Assembly (NCBI GenBank): GCA_050247155.1
Contig: JBFWUS010000027.1
Span: 1-64,000, forward strand
DNA: 64,000 nucleotides
From: Mesorhizobium_G sp050247155
GTDB lineage: Bacteria > Pseudomonadota > Alphaproteobacteria > Rhizobiales > Rhizobiaceae
Reading direction: 5' to 3'
The notes under the pieces are model-generated. The model was not told the origin of the DNA. It ran no database searches and was given only the letters and a program-made list of their open reading frames with translations. Numbering within the stretch: position 1 is the stretch's first letter; each line of letters begins with the position of its first letter. A program made the translations under genes and the position numbers. Of the stretch, positions 25,294-34,658 are shown piece by piece.

Positions 25294-26007
25294 ATGGCAA
25301 GAGTGCGCAAGGTTTTGATACCTGGCCGCCGTGGCGGCTGGCTTTGGCGCATCTTCAAGGTGCTTGTCATCATCGGCCTGATCCCGATTGGACTGACGCT
25401 GCTCTATCTGCCGTCCTTCGTGCATCCGGTCTCGACACTGATGCTCGGCGACCTGATCACCTTCAAGGGCTACGACCGCCGCTGGGTGCCCCTGGAAGAC
25501 ATCGCGCCGGTGCTGCAGCACTCCGTCATCATGTCCGAGGATGGCCAGTTCTGTAACCATCGCGGGGTCGATCTTGGTGAATTGAAGCTGGTGGTGGAAG
25601 ACGCCTGGGCTGGCGAGGGCGTGCGCGGCGCTTCGACCATCCCCATGCAGACGGTGAAAAACCTCTATCTTTTCAACATCGATTCGATCGTCCGCAAGGT
25701 CGTCGAGTTCCCGCTGGCAATCTACTACGACCTTGTGACGCCCAAGCAGCGCATCCTCGAAACCTATCTCAATATCGCCGAATGGGGTCCCGGCATCTAT
25801 GGTATCGAGGCGGCCGCGCAGCACCATTTCGGCGTCTCGGCCAAGAACCTGTCGCGGCGGCAGGCAGCGCTTCTGACCGTCACGCTTCCCAATCCGATCG
25901 CCCGCAACCCGGCCAAGCCGGGGCCGGGTCTGCGCCGCCTTGCTCGTGTCATCGAGCGTCGGGCTGCCATGGCCGGCCCGCACATAAGGTGTCTTCGGCC
26001 AGGTTGA
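25294..26007 (+). CDS. mtgA: Monofunctional biosynthetic peptidoglycan transglycosylase
   Basis: A 237-residue GT51 glycosyltransferase, which polymerises lipid II into glycan strands. The start at 25294 gives a short basic tail, one transmembrane helix (about 20-40) and then the GT51 motifs in order: VIMSEDGQFCNHRGVD (catalytic Glu), GASTIPMQTVKNLYL, QRILETYLNIAEWGPGIYGIEAAAQHHFG and RRQAALLTVTLPNP. No transpeptidase domain follows, so it is of the MtgA type. The frame is open upstream but has no family sequence there. Confidence 0.95.
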   Translation: MARVRKVLIPGRRGGWLWRIFKVLVIIGLIPIGLTLLYLPSFVHPVSTLMLGDLITFKGYDRRWVPLEDIAPVLQHSVIMSEDGQFCNHRGVDLGELKLVVEDAWAGEGVRGASTIPMQTVKNLYLFNIDSIVRKVVEFPLAIYYDLVTPKQRILETYLNIAEWGPGIYGIEAAAQHHFGVSAKNLSRRQAALLTVTLPNPIARNPAKPGPGLRRLARVIERRAAMAGPHIRCLRPG

Positions 26008-26154
26008 GTGTCGCCGCTGCGGCAAAAAGATCATCCGGGGTGCTGGTCAAAGCCGCTTCGCGCGTGTATAGGCACGCCACTTTTCGAAGATTTCGGCCCG
26101 GTTGGTCCTTGAGAAAGGGCTGGCGGGGCTTTGCTGATTGAGCGGAGCAGTTTC

Positions 26155-26337
26155 ATGGCAGTACCTAAAAAGAAGACGTCGCCCGCCAAGCGCGGCATGC
26201 GCCGTTCGGCCGACGCACTCAAGGCCCCGTCCTATGTCGAGGACAAGAGCTCGGGCGAAATGCGTCGTCCGCACCACATCGATTTGAAGACCGGCATGTA
26301 TCGCGGCCGTCAGGTGTTGACGCCGAAGGAAGGCTGA
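26155..26337 (+). CDS. rpmF: Large ribosomal subunit protein bL32
   Basis: A 60-residue bL32 of the zinc-free type: MAVPKKKTSPAKRGMRRSADAL is the canonical N-terminus and no Cys is present. It is a component of the 50S subunit. A GGAG sequence lies nine bases before the start at 26155. A rho-independent terminator follows 31 bp after the stop. It stands alone, without plsX or DUF177 upstream. Confidence 0.97.
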   Translation: MAVPKKKTSPAKRGMRRSADALKAPSYVEDKSSGEMRRPHHIDLKTGMYRGRQVLTPKEG

Positions 26338-26367
26338 GGTCAATCGAACTTCAGTCGAGTCGTTTCG

Positions 26368-26391
26368 AGGCCGGCGCAAGCCGGCCTTTTT
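26368..26391 (+). terminator. Rho-independent terminator after rpmF
   Basis: An eight-base stem, AGGCCGGC with GCCGGCCT, closed by a GCAA tetraloop and followed by five T residues. It begins 31 bp after the rpmF stop, and the next gene starts 22 bp further on. Confidence 0.92.
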
Positions 26392-26412
26392 CATGCCTGG
26401 AGTTCCCGCCTG

Positions 26413-27216
26413 ATGGCGAAAGCACGCCGAAACCCCATTGCCGACATGCGCTTTGCCGATCCGGCGCCGCTGCCGCCGCCTGACGATCAAGGCTATGTCG
26501 AGTTCCAGGGAGCCCGGATCTGGTGCGGCGCCTACGGCGATGGCCCGCCAGTCATCCTGCTACATGGCGCGCTCGGCAATGGCGACGATTGGAGCAACCA
26601 GGTGCCGGCGCTCGTCGATGCCGGGCACAGCGTTCTTTTGATCGACAGCCGGGGCCGCGGGCGCAGCAGCCCGGGCAACCTGCCGCTGTCCTATGAGTTG
26701 ATGGCCGCCGAGGTGCTGACCGTCATGAACACTCTGGACATCGAGCGTGCCGCGATTGCCGGCTGGAGCGACGGCGCGATCATCAGCTTGATCCTTGCGC
26801 TTCACTATCCGGACCGTGTCGATCGCGTATTTGCCTATGCCGGAAACATGGACATGACCGGCGCGCGGTCAGAGCCGTTGAAAACACTCGCCATGGACCA
26901 GTCCTTCGGCCTTGCGATGGATGATTACGCGCGCCTTTCGCAGACGCCCGACCAGTTCAGGACGATGGTTTCCGCCATGGAAAGCCTGATGCACTCGCAG
27001 CCGAACTACCGGGCTGAGGACTTGGCGCGCATTTCCAGGCCGGTGGCGATCGTGCAGGGCGAATTCGACGAATTCATCAAGCCTGAGCACGCGGCGTATC
27101 TCGCCAGGGCCATTCCCGATGCGCGGTTGATCACGCTGCCCGGCGTCAGCCATTTCGCGCCGTGGCAGGATCCCGACACGTTCAATGCCGAATTGATCGG
27201 CTTTCTCCAGGATTGA
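26413..27216 (+). CDS. Alpha/beta hydrolase (serine nucleophile)
   Basis: A 267-residue alpha/beta hydrolase. The oxyanion segment VILLHGALGNGDDWSNQVPAL, the IDSRGRGRSSP strand and the nucleophile elbow AGWSDGAIISL (Ser) are visible, and the catalytic His is in LPGVSHFAPWQDP. It is cytoplasmic, without signal peptide. Relatives include esterases and carboxylesterase-like 3-oxoadipate enol-lactonases; the substrate cannot be assigned. It is a single gene preceded by the rpmF terminator. Confidence 0.88.
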   Translation: MAKARRNPIADMRFADPAPLPPPDDQGYVEFQGARIWCGAYGDGPPVILLHGALGNGDDWSNQVPALVDAGHSVLLIDSRGRGRSSPGNLPLSYELMAAEVLTVMNTLDIERAAIAGWSDGAIISLILALHYPDRVDRVFAYAGNMDMTGARSEPLKTLAMDQSFGLAMDDYARLSQTPDQFRTMVSAMESLMHSQPNYRAEDLARISRPVAIVQGEFDEFIKPEHAAYLARAIPDARLITLPGVSHFAPWQDPDTFNAELIGFLQD

Positions 27217-27284
27217 GCGCCAGACAATAGGCTTGACCTCGACCGTCGGGGTCGCTCTACAGAGGCTTCGACCGGAGGCAACCC

Positions 27285-27683
27285 ATGATCAGCGCCATCC
27301 CACTGCTCGTCATCCCCTTCATCCTGTTCAATCTCGGTCTGGCAACCGCACCCGCCGAAGGCGGCAGCTACTGGCAGCGCGAACTCTTTGCGGTGCCGAT
27401 GATGTCGGGCGGTGTCTGGACGATGACCATGGCCGACGCGCTGGTCGTCGTCGCGCTGGTGCTGCTGTTCGTCGAGATCATGAAGTCGACGCGGACGTCC
27501 AATCGTTCGATCGTTGATCACGTCTTGTCGCTGTTTGTTTTCGTCGCTTTCCTGGTCGAGTTTCTGCTCGTTCAGGGCGCGGCGACCTCGCTCTTCTTCA
27601 TGCTCATGCTGATTGCGCTGGTCGATGTGCTGGCCGGCTTTTCGGTAACGATCCGCTCGTCCGGTCGCGACGTGAACTTCTGA
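27285..27683 (+). CDS. Hypothetical four-helix membrane protein
   Basis: A 132-residue integral membrane protein with GGAGG seven bases upstream of its ATG. Helices are visible at about residues 3-21, 47-65, 80-102 and 104-122, with a periplasm-like loop GGSYWQRELFAVPMMSGGVW between the first two. Rhizobia carry similar proteins without known function. It is convergent with the GlcG/HbpS gene, whose stop lies directly against its own. Confidence 0.72.
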   Translation: MISAIPLLVIPFILFNLGLATAPAEGGSYWQRELFAVPMMSGGVWTMTMADALVVVALVLLFVEIMKSTRTSNRSIVDHVLSLFVFVAFLVEFLLVQGAATSLFFMLMLIALVDVLAGFSVTIRSSGRDVNF

Positions 27684-28109
27684 CTACGCTTCGGCGGTCA
27701 GACCGGCCGCCTCAATTCCTGCTACGGCGCAGAGTTCGTCGTTGTCCGACGTATCGCCGGAGATGCCGACCGCGCCGATGATCTCGCCGTCGCGGCGCAC
27801 CAGCACTCCGCCGGCCACCGGCACGATACGGCCGCCTGATACGGCGGACAGGCCGGTGAAGAAATGCGGTCGTTCGACAGCGGAAGCGCCGAGCTTGCGT
27901 GAGCTCGTTCCAACGGCCAGTGCACCATAGGCCTTGCCGGACGCCACCTCGTAGCGGATGAAGGTTGCACCATCCTGCCGCTGGAAGGCGAGCGTATGCC
28001 CGCCCGCGTCGAGAACAGCCACGCCGAGCGGTTTCAGCTTCAGGTCCGCGCCTTTGGCGAAAGCTGTGGTGATGATGGTATTGGCTTCAGCGAGCGTCAG
28101 GCCGTGCAT
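27684..28109 (-). CDS. GlcG/HbpS family protein
   Basis: A 141-residue protein of the GlcG/HbpS (haem-degrading, DUF336) family. The start at 28109 has GGGAGGA upstream. Family motifs are LTLAEANTIITTAFAKG, LGVAVLDAGGHTLAFQRQDGA and VPVAGGVLVRRDGEIIGAVGISGDTSDNDE. Members bind haem or corrinoids, or accompany glycolate and diol metabolism genes; no such neighbours exist here. It is cytoplasmic. Confidence 0.92.
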   Translation of the reverse strand: MHGLTLAEANTIITTAFAKGADLKLKPLGVAVLDAGGHTLAFQRQDGATFIRYEVASGKAYGALAVGTSSRKLGASAVERPHFFTGLSAVSGGRIVPVAGGVLVRRDGEIIGAVGISGDTSDNDELCAVAGIEAAGLTAEA

Positions 28110-28184
28110 TGTTCCTCCCGATCGAGTTTGTCTCAAACGGGGTGCAAGTGTCGATGCGATCCAGCCGATCGACAATCGGGGAAA

Positions 28185-29825
28185 TCAGTGAAGGTCTATC
28201 GCTGTCTTTGCCGGCAATGAGGCCTCTTCCCAATTGGTCGGCCGCACGATCATGCGCTGTACTTTTGGCGGCCCGTCGCCGCCGTGCAGGGAGCGCAGCG
28301 TCTCGCCGACGACCGCGTCCTCATGCGTCGCGCGCTGGTTGTGCCGCACATACTCTACCCAGGTCGGGGCGTGATACGTTTCGCGCCAGAGATCGGGGTT
28401 TTCCAGGTCGCGCATTAGTTCCCACTGCCCAGCGCCGTCGCGCAGACGGATGCGGCGGCGGCGGTCCATCGCCTGCATGAAGGCCTTCAGATTCTCTTCC
28501 CTGATGACCCATTCGATGACGATGAAGATCGGGCCGCTCGAGGGGCGCAGGTCGAGCGCGAGGTTCGGCTGCTGCCAGCGGTTGAGTGGATCGAGGTTGA
28601 GCGATTTCAGCGCCGGCATCGGAAAGCGGAGGCCGACCAGCGCGCCGAACACCAGAAAGCCGGCGGCAACAAGCAGGGCGCGTTCCAGGCCGTAAGTCTC
28701 GGCGGCAAGGCCCCACAGCCAGGCGCCCAGCGCCATGCCGCCGAAGGTTGCCGTCTGGTAGAGCGCCAACGCGCGACCGACGACCCAGCGGGGCGTCGAA
28801 AGCTGCACCGTCACATTGAACAGTGACAGCGCCATCACCCAACTCGCGCCACCGACAAGCAGGCCCGCGCCAGTGACAGTCAGTTGGCCACCGAGCGCAC
28901 AAGCGGTGGCGCAGATGGCGAAGCCAATGAAGGCCAGGCGCACGATCCACTCGGTTGACAGGATTTGACGCGCGCGGCCGCTGCCGAACGCGCCGCCGAT
29001 TGCGCCGATGCCGAAACAGCCAAGCAGGATGCCGTAGGTCAGGGCATCGCCCTGGAGAAGATCGCGCGCCACCAGTGGAAGCAGCGCCAGGATCACCACC
29101 GCCGTTCCGCCAAACACGAAGGCGCGGAACAGTACCGTCTCGATGTGCGGTGACATCGCGACGTAACGCAGGCCCGCGGTCATGGCGCGCCCCATCGTCT
29201 CACGCGGCAGGCTGCTCTTGGGCAGGTCAGGTTTCCAGCGGAAGATGACCAGGATCAGCGCGATGTAGCTGAAGGCATTGACGGCAAACGCCGCCGCCGC
29301 GCCGAAGGCTGCGACGATTGCGCCGCCGATTGCCGGACCGACACTGCGTGTCAGGTTGAAATTGATGCTGTTGAGCGCCACGGCGGCCGGCAAATGATCG
29401 CGGGGAACCATGTCGCCGACCGAGGCTTGCCAGGACGGGTTGTTCAGCGCCGTGCCGCAGCCGATCAGGAAGGTGAAGGCCAGCAGCAGCCAGGGTGTGA
29501 TGAGACCGAGATAGGCAAAAACGGTCAGCGTGATCGAAACGACGAGCATGAAAAGCTGTGCGATGATGATCACCCGCCGGCGGTCGAAACTGTCCGCGAT
29601 CGCGCCTGAGGCCAGTGAGAACAGCATGATCGGTAGGGTGATTGACGCCTGTACCAGCGCCACCATGTCGTCGGATGTGGTGATCGAGGTCATCAGCCAG
29701 GCTGAGCCGACTGACTGGATCAGGCCGCCAAAGTTTGACGCCAGGCTGGCCAGCCACACTGCACGGAACGTGTGATGCCTCAGTGGGGCCAGCGACGACG
29801 TGGGTGGGAGGGATCGATCATCCAT
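28185..29825 (-). CDS. MFS transporter of the transmembrane secretion effector family (MFS_3)
   Basis: A 546-residue protein. Residues about 15-405 are a 12-helix major facilitator domain of the EntS/MFS_3 group, starting SLAPLRHHTFRAVWLASL, with the SLASGAIADSFDRRRVII loop between helices 2 and 3. The last about 110 residues are a soluble domain, IFIVIEWVIREENLKAFMQA onward, resembling antibiotic-biosynthesis-monooxygenase-like ferredoxin folds; this fusion is usual in the family. The start at 29825 is preferred over 29864, though neither has a clear ribosome binding site. It probably exports a small hydrophobic compound or siderophore; substrate is unknown. Confidence 0.88.
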   Translation of the reverse strand: MDDRSLPPTSSLAPLRHHTFRAVWLASLASNFGGLIQSVGSAWLMTSITTSDDMVALVQASITLPIMLFSLASGAIADSFDRRRVIIIAQLFMLVVSITLTVFAYLGLITPWLLLAFTFLIGCGTALNNPSWQASVGDMVPRDHLPAAVALNSINFNLTRSVGPAIGGAIVAAFGAAAAFAVNAFSYIALILVIFRWKPDLPKSSLPRETMGRAMTAGLRYVAMSPHIETVLFRAFVFGGTAVVILALLPLVARDLLQGDALTYGILLGCFGIGAIGGAFGSGRARQILSTEWIVRLAFIGFAICATACALGGQLTVTGAGLLVGGASWVMALSLFNVTVQLSTPRWVVGRALALYQTATFGGMALGAWLWGLAAETYGLERALLVAAGFLVFGALVGLRFPMPALKSLNLDPLNRWQQPNLALDLRPSSGPIFIVIEWVIREENLKAFMQAMDRRRRIRLRDGAGQWELMRDLENPDLWRETYHAPTWVEYVRHNQRATHEDAVVGETLRSLHGGDGPPKVQRMIVRPTNWEEASLPAKTAIDLH

Positions 29826-30065
29826 GGGCAGGACAATAGGCAGAATCGAGCATAACCTGTTCATAAATCTTGGCGTTCGCCGGACAAGCTGCCTGTGGCG
29901 ACTTCTGGTCGAACCAGTCCAGCGGAGCGCTCACATTTTCCAACAGCCCGATTTGCAGCGTTATGGTGCATCGCAAAAATGCCATGCTGCGATGCAATAT
30001 TCACATCCATGCCGCCGCTGCTGGGCGGCTCTCTTTTCGGGAGGTATGATCTGCAGACGGAGACC

Positions 30066-31193
30066 ATGACCATGGCGGCAAATGATATCAAGCCAATCAA
30101 CCTGGCCCTGCAGGGCGGCGGGTCGCACGGCGCGTTTACGTGGGGCGTGCTGGACCGGCTGCTGGAGGACGGGCGGCTGAAGTTCGCCGCCGTTTCCGGT
30201 ACCAGCGCCGGCGCGATGAACGCGGTTGCGCTGGCCGACGGCTGGGCGCGCGGCGGGACGGACGGCGCGCGCGAACGGCTGCATGCCTTTTGGCGCGGCG
30301 TTGCGGTCAAAGGCCGCTTCAGCCCGGTTCAGCGCATGCCGTGGGACGTGTTCTGGGGAAACTGGTCGGTGGAAAACACGCCGGGCTTCGTCTGGTTCGA
30401 CCTGATGAGCCGCGCCTTCTCGCCCTATGCCGCCAATCCGTTCGACATCAATCCGCTGCGCGACGTGGTCGAGAACGAGATCAATTTCGACAATCTGAAA
30501 TCCTCGAATGCGACCAAGGTTTTTGTCTCCGCGACCAATGTCGAGACCGGCCAGTTGCGCGTCTTCAGCGACGGGGAGATCAGCGCGGATGCCGTCATGG
30601 CGTCGGCCTGCCTGCCGCAGATTTTCCGCGCTGTCGAAATCGAGGGCGTGCCCTATTGGGACGGCGGCTATGGCGGAAATCCGGCGATTTCGCCCTTCTT
30701 TCGCGCCAACGACGTGGCAGATGTGCTGCTGATCCAGATCAACCCTGTGATCCGCGAAGGCACGCCGAAAACGGCCAACGAAATCCAGAACAGGGTCGAC
30801 GAGATCACCTTCAATTCGGCGCTGCTGCGCGAGCTGATCATCATCGAGCGGGTGAACGCCATGATTGCGGCCGGGCAGCGTCCGCCTGACGATGTGCGCG
30901 GTCTGCTGATGCACCGCATCGACGCGGACGAGGCGTTCAAGGATCTGTCGGCGTCGTCCAAGTTGAATGCCGAATGGGCCTTTCTTGAATATCTGCGCGA
31001 TCTAGGCCGACAGGCCGCCGGCGACTGGCTTGAAGAGAATTTCGAAAAGGTCGGCAACGAAGCCACGCTGAAGCTTGGCGACGGACCCGGCGTGCCGGTG
31101 GCCGCGCTGCGCAGCCATGGGCTTGGGCGGCGGGTTCGCGAATTTCTGGCCAGCCGCGTCCAACCGGAGGCGGTGAAAAGGCCTCGGCGCTGA
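30066..31193 (+). CDS. Patatin-like phospholipase
   Basis: A 375-residue patatin-family lipid acyl hydrolase. The oxyanion motif ALQGGGSHGAF (residues 14-24), the nucleophile motif GTSAG with Ser47, and the catalytic Asp in WDGGYGGNP are all present, giving the Ser-Asp dyad. There is no signal peptide, so it is cytoplasmic or membrane-associated. The start at 30066 or 30072 (two near ATGs) is the first that precedes the domain; the frame upstream is not family-like. The flanking TetR gene is convergent. The lipid substrate is not known. Confidence 0.92.
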   Translation: MTMAANDIKPINLALQGGGSHGAFTWGVLDRLLEDGRLKFAAVSGTSAGAMNAVALADGWARGGTDGARERLHAFWRGVAVKGRFSPVQRMPWDVFWGNWSVENTPGFVWFDLMSRAFSPYAANPFDINPLRDVVENEINFDNLKSSNATKVFVSATNVETGQLRVFSDGEISADAVMASACLPQIFRAVEIEGVPYWDGGYGGNPAISPFFRANDVADVLLIQINPVIREGTPKTANEIQNRVDEITFNSALLRELIIIERVNAMIAAGQRPPDDVRGLLMHRIDADEAFKDLSASSKLNAEWAFLEYLRDLGRQAAGDWLEENFEKVGNEATLKLGDGPGVPVAALRSHGLGRRVREFLASRVQPEAVKRPRR

Positions 31194-31195
31194 GC

Positions 31196-31792
31196 TTACG
31201 GCTTCAGCGCCAGTTCGATCACCCGCACAAGCTGCCGTGCGGCGACGCGCTGTGCCTCCGCACCCTGGACCCGGTGCTTCATGCCCTCCAGACCGTCCAT
31301 CAGCAGCTCGGCTAAGCCGTCAGCCGAGAGACCGCGCGCGGTGAGGTTGACGCCGAGCTTCGCGGCCTCGGCCTCGATGGCCTTGCTGAATTGGCTGGCG
31401 CTGCGCGTATGCCAGCCCTCCACGACATCGGCTGCGAGACTATTCTTGAGATCCAGCAGTTCCGCTCCGTGTGGTGAATCTGTGATCTGGCACATCATCT
31501 CAATCATGATCTGATCGACGACGACGTTGAGCTTTTCGCCGAGGCTGCCGTCTCCAGTCAGCACGCGGTCAACGGCCTGGGACGACATTTCGAACATCCG
31601 CTCGCCGATGGCGCGGTAGATGTCGGCCTTGTTCTTGAACAACAGATAGAGCGCCGGGCGCGACATCTCGGCGGTCTTGGCAATGTCGTCCATCGTCACG
31701 CGCTGATAGCCGTAAGACAAGAAGACCCGCATCGCGCCGTCAAGCACGCGATTGCGCTTTGCGTCATCGAGGTTGGCGGGTGCGTGATCCAA
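31196..31792 (-). CDS. TetR family transcriptional regulator
   Basis: A regulator of about 198 residues. The HTH is clear: RNRVLDGAMRVFLSYGYQRVTMDDIAKTAEMSRPALYLLFKNKADIY. The C-terminal ligand domain (about 130 residues) is all-helical and unassigned. The start is uncertain: there is no ATG near the HTH, and the TTG at 31792 is chosen because it gives a normal short arm before helix 1; other TTG codons lie at 31834 and 31852. It is divergent from the 2Fe-2S/molybdenum operon, with an inverted repeat between them, so it probably represses that operon. Confidence 0.85.
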   Translation of the reverse strand: MDHAPANLDDAKRNRVLDGAMRVFLSYGYQRVTMDDIAKTAEMSRPALYLLFKNKADIYRAIGERMFEMSSQAVDRVLTGDGSLGEKLNVVVDQIMIEMMCQITDSPHGAELLDLKNSLAADVVEGWHTRSASQFSKAIEAEAAKLGVNLTARGLSADGLAELLMDGLEGMKHRVQGAEAQRVAARQLVRVIELALKP

Positions 31793-31827
31793 TAAGGCAG
31801 GCCTATTCTCTTTGCGTTTTCCCAGTC

Positions 31828-31852
31828 TTGACAAAAAGACAGAATTTGTCAA
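31828..31852. promoter_or_regulatory. Candidate TetR operator between the regulator and the molybdenum hydroxylase operon
   Basis: An inverted repeat with eight-base arms TTGACAAA and TTTGTCAA around a nine-base spacer (25 bp in total). The TTGACA inside each arm also resembles a -35 element on either strand. It sits in the divergent gap between the TetR gene and the operon starting at 31918, the usual place for an autoregulatory operator. Confidence 0.65.
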
Positions 31853-31917
31853 TGTGTAAATGCCGACCCTGGAGAGGCAAGGCTTTAGCGACGCTGGACG
31901 AGAACAAGGGTATCCCC

Positions 31918-32379
31918 ATGCGCCTGACCGTGAACGGCAAAGCCATCGATATCGAAGCCGATCCTGAAATGCCGCTGTTGTGGGCATTGCGCGATCTGGC
32001 CGGGGTGATGGGGCCTAAGTTCGGCTGCGGCATCGCGGCCTGCGGCGCCTGCACGGTTCACATTGACGGCGTGCCGGTGCGCTCCTGTTCCATGCCAGTT
32101 GGCGAAGTGACAGGCGAGGTGTTGACCATCGACGGGCTTGCCAAGGACGGCAAGCTGCACCCGGTGCAGCAGGCCTGGCTTGAAGAGCAGGTGGCGCAAT
32201 GCGGTTACTGCCAGGCCGGGCAGATCATGAGCGCGGTGGCGCTGCTCGATGAGGTCGATGACCCGACCGACCAGCAGATCGACGAGGCGATGGGCGGCAA
32301 CCTCTGCCGCTGCGGCACCTATCCGCGTATCCGCTCGGCCATAAAAAAGGCGGCGGTTCTCAAGACGGCGGGGATCTGA
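31918..32379 (+). CDS. 2Fe-2S subunit of a molybdenum hydroxylase (isoquinoline 1-oxidoreductase alpha type)
   Basis: A 153-residue iron-sulfur subunit. The plant-type 2Fe-2S site is GCGIAACGACTVHIDG with an extra Cys at RSC, and the second cluster domain holds QCGYCQAGQIMSA and GGNLCRCGTYPRI. This matches the small subunit of xanthine dehydrogenase-family enzymes of the IorA type. It passes electrons from the Moco subunit, encoded 2 bp downstream, toward a cytochrome. A start at 31918 has AAGGG upstream. No FAD subunit is present, as expected for the IorAB group. Confidence 0.93.
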   Translation: MRLTVNGKAIDIEADPEMPLLWALRDLAGVMGPKFGCGIAACGACTVHIDGVPVRSCSMPVGEVTGEVLTIDGLAKDGKLHPVQQAWLEEQVAQCGYCQAGQIMSAVALLDEVDDPTDQQIDEAMGGNLCRCGTYPRIRSAIKKAAVLKTAGI

Positions 32380-32381
32380 CC

Positions 32382-34658
32382 ATGGCAAACTGGAAGAAGA
32401 TCGCCCGGCGCACCTTCCTGATTGGCGCGGCAACCATCGCGGGCGGCGTCGCCGTCGGCTACTGGTATGTGAGCCGCCCTTACGCCAATCCGCTGGAAGA
32501 CGACCTTGCCGAAGGCGAGGCGACGTTCAATCCCTTCGTCAAGATCGGGTCCGACAACACCATCACCGTCATCGCGCCGCGGGCCGAAATGGGGCAGGGC
32601 ATCTCGACGACGCTTGCCGCCTTCGTGGCGGAAGAACTCGATGTGACATTGGACAAGGTCAAGGTCGAGCATGGCCCGGCCTCCAACGCCTATTATAACG
32701 CGGCCATGCTGTCGGAATCCGCGCCGTTCAATTTCTGGGACGACAGCGCCATCGCCGAGACGGTGCGGGGCGCGATTGGCGTGGTCGGCAAGGTGCTGGG
32801 CATGCAGGGCACCGGTGGATCGGCTTCCACCCGCGACGGTTTCGACAAGATGCGTCAGGCGGGCGCTGCCACACGCGTGCTTCTGGTGCAGGCCGCCGCG
32901 GCGAAGCTCGGCGTTCCCGCGGGCGACCTCACCACGGACAACGGCACGATCGTCCACAAGGCGTCCGGCCGCAGCGTAACCTATGGCGAGGTGGCGCTCG
33001 ATGCCGGCAAGCTGTCGCCGCCCGGCGAGGTGACACTCAAGGAGAAGTCCGAGTGGAAGCTGCTGGGCAAGTCGCAACCGCGCGTCGACATGTTGGACAA
33101 GGTCACCGGCGCGCCGATCTTCGGCATAGATGTGCGCCTGCCCGACATGCTGTACGGTACGGTGCGTATCAGCCCCGTCTTCCACGGCAAAGCCGTGACG
33201 GTTGATCTCTCAAAGGCGGAGAAGATGCCGGGCGTGGTCAAGATCGTGCCAGTGAGCACAGTCTATGGCAGCGGTTTCGGTGTCATCGCGGAAAACACCT
33301 GGGCGGCCTTCAAGGCGGCCGAGGCGATCGAGGTCGAGTGGGAAAAGCCTGCCTATCCACCTGACAGCGAAGGGCTGATGCAGGTCATCGCCGATGCGGC
33401 CGCGAGCGGCGAGGGCGACGTCATGCGCAGTGACGGCGATGTTGACATTGCTTTCGCCGATGCTCCGCAGGAACGGATCGTGGCGGCCGAATATCGCGTG
33501 CCCTACCTTTCGCACGCGCCGATGGAGCCGATGAACTGCACCGCGCAGCTTAAGGACGGCGTACTGACCGTCTGGGCGCCCAACCAATCGCCGACGATCG
33601 TGCGCTGGTTGTGCGCCGACCTGGCGGGTGTGCCACAGGCAAAGACCACTGTCCACACGACGACGATGGGCGGCGCGTTCGGCCGGCGCGGAGAAATCGA
33701 TTATTCGCTCTACGCCACGCTGCTGGCCAAGGAAGCCGGCGGTCGGCCGGTCAAGGTGACCTGGACCCGCGAAGAGGATATGCGACACGACTGCTACCGG
33801 CCTGCCTCGGTCATGAAAGCCCAGGCGCGCATCGGCGACGACGGCCTGCCTATTGCTGTGGATATGCGCATTGCCGGACAGTCGATCATCAACAGTCTTG
33901 TTGGTCGCGTTTTCCCCGGACAAAGCGGGCTTGGGCCGGACAAGACGATCACCGACGGCTCGCACGACCAGCCCTATACGATCCCCAACTACCGCGTCAC
34001 GGGCATCAAGACGCCGTTGGCGGTTCCCGTCAGCTTCTGGCGTTCCGTTGGCGCCTCATTGAATGGTTATTTCCATGAGAGCTTTATGGATGAGGTCGCC
34101 GCTGCCGGAAAAATCGATCCGATAGAGATGCGGCGCAAGCTGATGGCGGATCAGCCGGCAGCGTTGGCTGTGGTGAACAAGGTCGCGGAAATGTCGGCCT
34201 GGGGTGAAAAGCTGCCGGCCGGCAAGGCGAAGGGCTTCGCGTTTTCGTTGTCCTTCGGCAGTTGGTGTGGTCAGGTCATCCAGGTCGCCGAAACGCCTGA
34301 AGGCATCAAGCTGGAGAAGATGTGGATCGCCGTCGACGTCGGCACCGCGCTCGATCCATCGATCATCGAGGCGCAGATGTTCGGCGGCGCGATCTATGGC
34401 CTCTCGGCGGCGATGACGGAGGCAATCACCTTCAAGGACGGCATGGTCGAGCAATCGAACTTCCACGACTTCGACGCCATGCGCATTTTCCAGGCGCCGG
34501 TGTTCGAGGTCGCGGTGCTGGAGAATTTTCACAAGATGGGCGGCGTCGGCGAAGTCGGCGTCCCACCCGCCGCGCCGGCGCTGGCCAATGCGGTCTTCGC
34601 ATTGACGGGCAAGCGGATACGTTCACTGCCGCTGTCGGCTGAGGTCCAATTCGCATGA
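32382..34658 (+). CDS. Molybdopterin-binding subunit of a xanthine dehydrogenase-family enzyme (isoquinoline 1-oxidoreductase beta type)
   Basis: A 758-residue catalytic subunit. The N-terminus, ARRTFLIGAATIAGG, is a twin-arginine signal, so the folded cofactor-loaded enzyme is exported to the periplasm with its 2Fe-2S partner. Moco-binding motifs are visible, such as APRAEMGQGISTTLAAFVAEEL, TTMGGAFGRRGEIDY and MGGVGEVGVPPAAPALANA, the last holding the catalytic glutamate. IorB-type enzymes hydroxylate N-heterocycles or oxidise aldehydes; the substrate here is unknown. It is between the 2Fe-2S gene and the dihaem gene, overlapping the latter by four bases. Confidence 0.93.
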   Translation: MANWKKIARRTFLIGAATIAGGVAVGYWYVSRPYANPLEDDLAEGEATFNPFVKIGSDNTITVIAPRAEMGQGISTTLAAFVAEELDVTLDKVKVEHGPASNAYYNAAMLSESAPFNFWDDSAIAETVRGAIGVVGKVLGMQGTGGSASTRDGFDKMRQAGAATRVLLVQAAAAKLGVPAGDLTTDNGTIVHKASGRSVTYGEVALDAGKLSPPGEVTLKEKSEWKLLGKSQPRVDMLDKVTGAPIFGIDVRLPDMLYGTVRISPVFHGKAVTVDLSKAEKMPGVVKIVPVSTVYGSGFGVIAENTWAAFKAAEAIEVEWEKPAYPPDSEGLMQVIADAAASGEGDVMRSDGDVDIAFADAPQERIVAAEYRVPYLSHAPMEPMNCTAQLKDGVLTVWAPNQSPTIVRWLCADLAGVPQAKTTVHTTTMGGAFGRRGEIDYSLYATLLAKEAGGRPVKVTWTREEDMRHDCYRPASVMKAQARIGDDGLPIAVDMRIAGQSIINSLVGRVFPGQSGLGPDKTITDGSHDQPYTIPNYRVTGIKTPLAVPVSFWRSVGASLNGYFHESFMDEVAAAGKIDPIEMRRKLMADQPAALAVVNKVAEMSAWGEKLPAGKAKGFAFSLSFGSWCGQVIQVAETPEGIKLEKMWIAVDVGTALDPSIIEAQMFGGAIYGLSAAMTEAITFKDGMVEQSNFHDFDAMRIFQAPVFEVAVLENFHKMGGVGEVGVPPAAPALANAVFALTGKRIRSLPLSAEVQFA

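Noticed and set aside
29961..30914. A 317-codon minus-strand frame over the patatin gene
   Set aside because: The patatin Ser/Asp dyad and oxyanion loop are on the plus strand, so this frame is a shadow.
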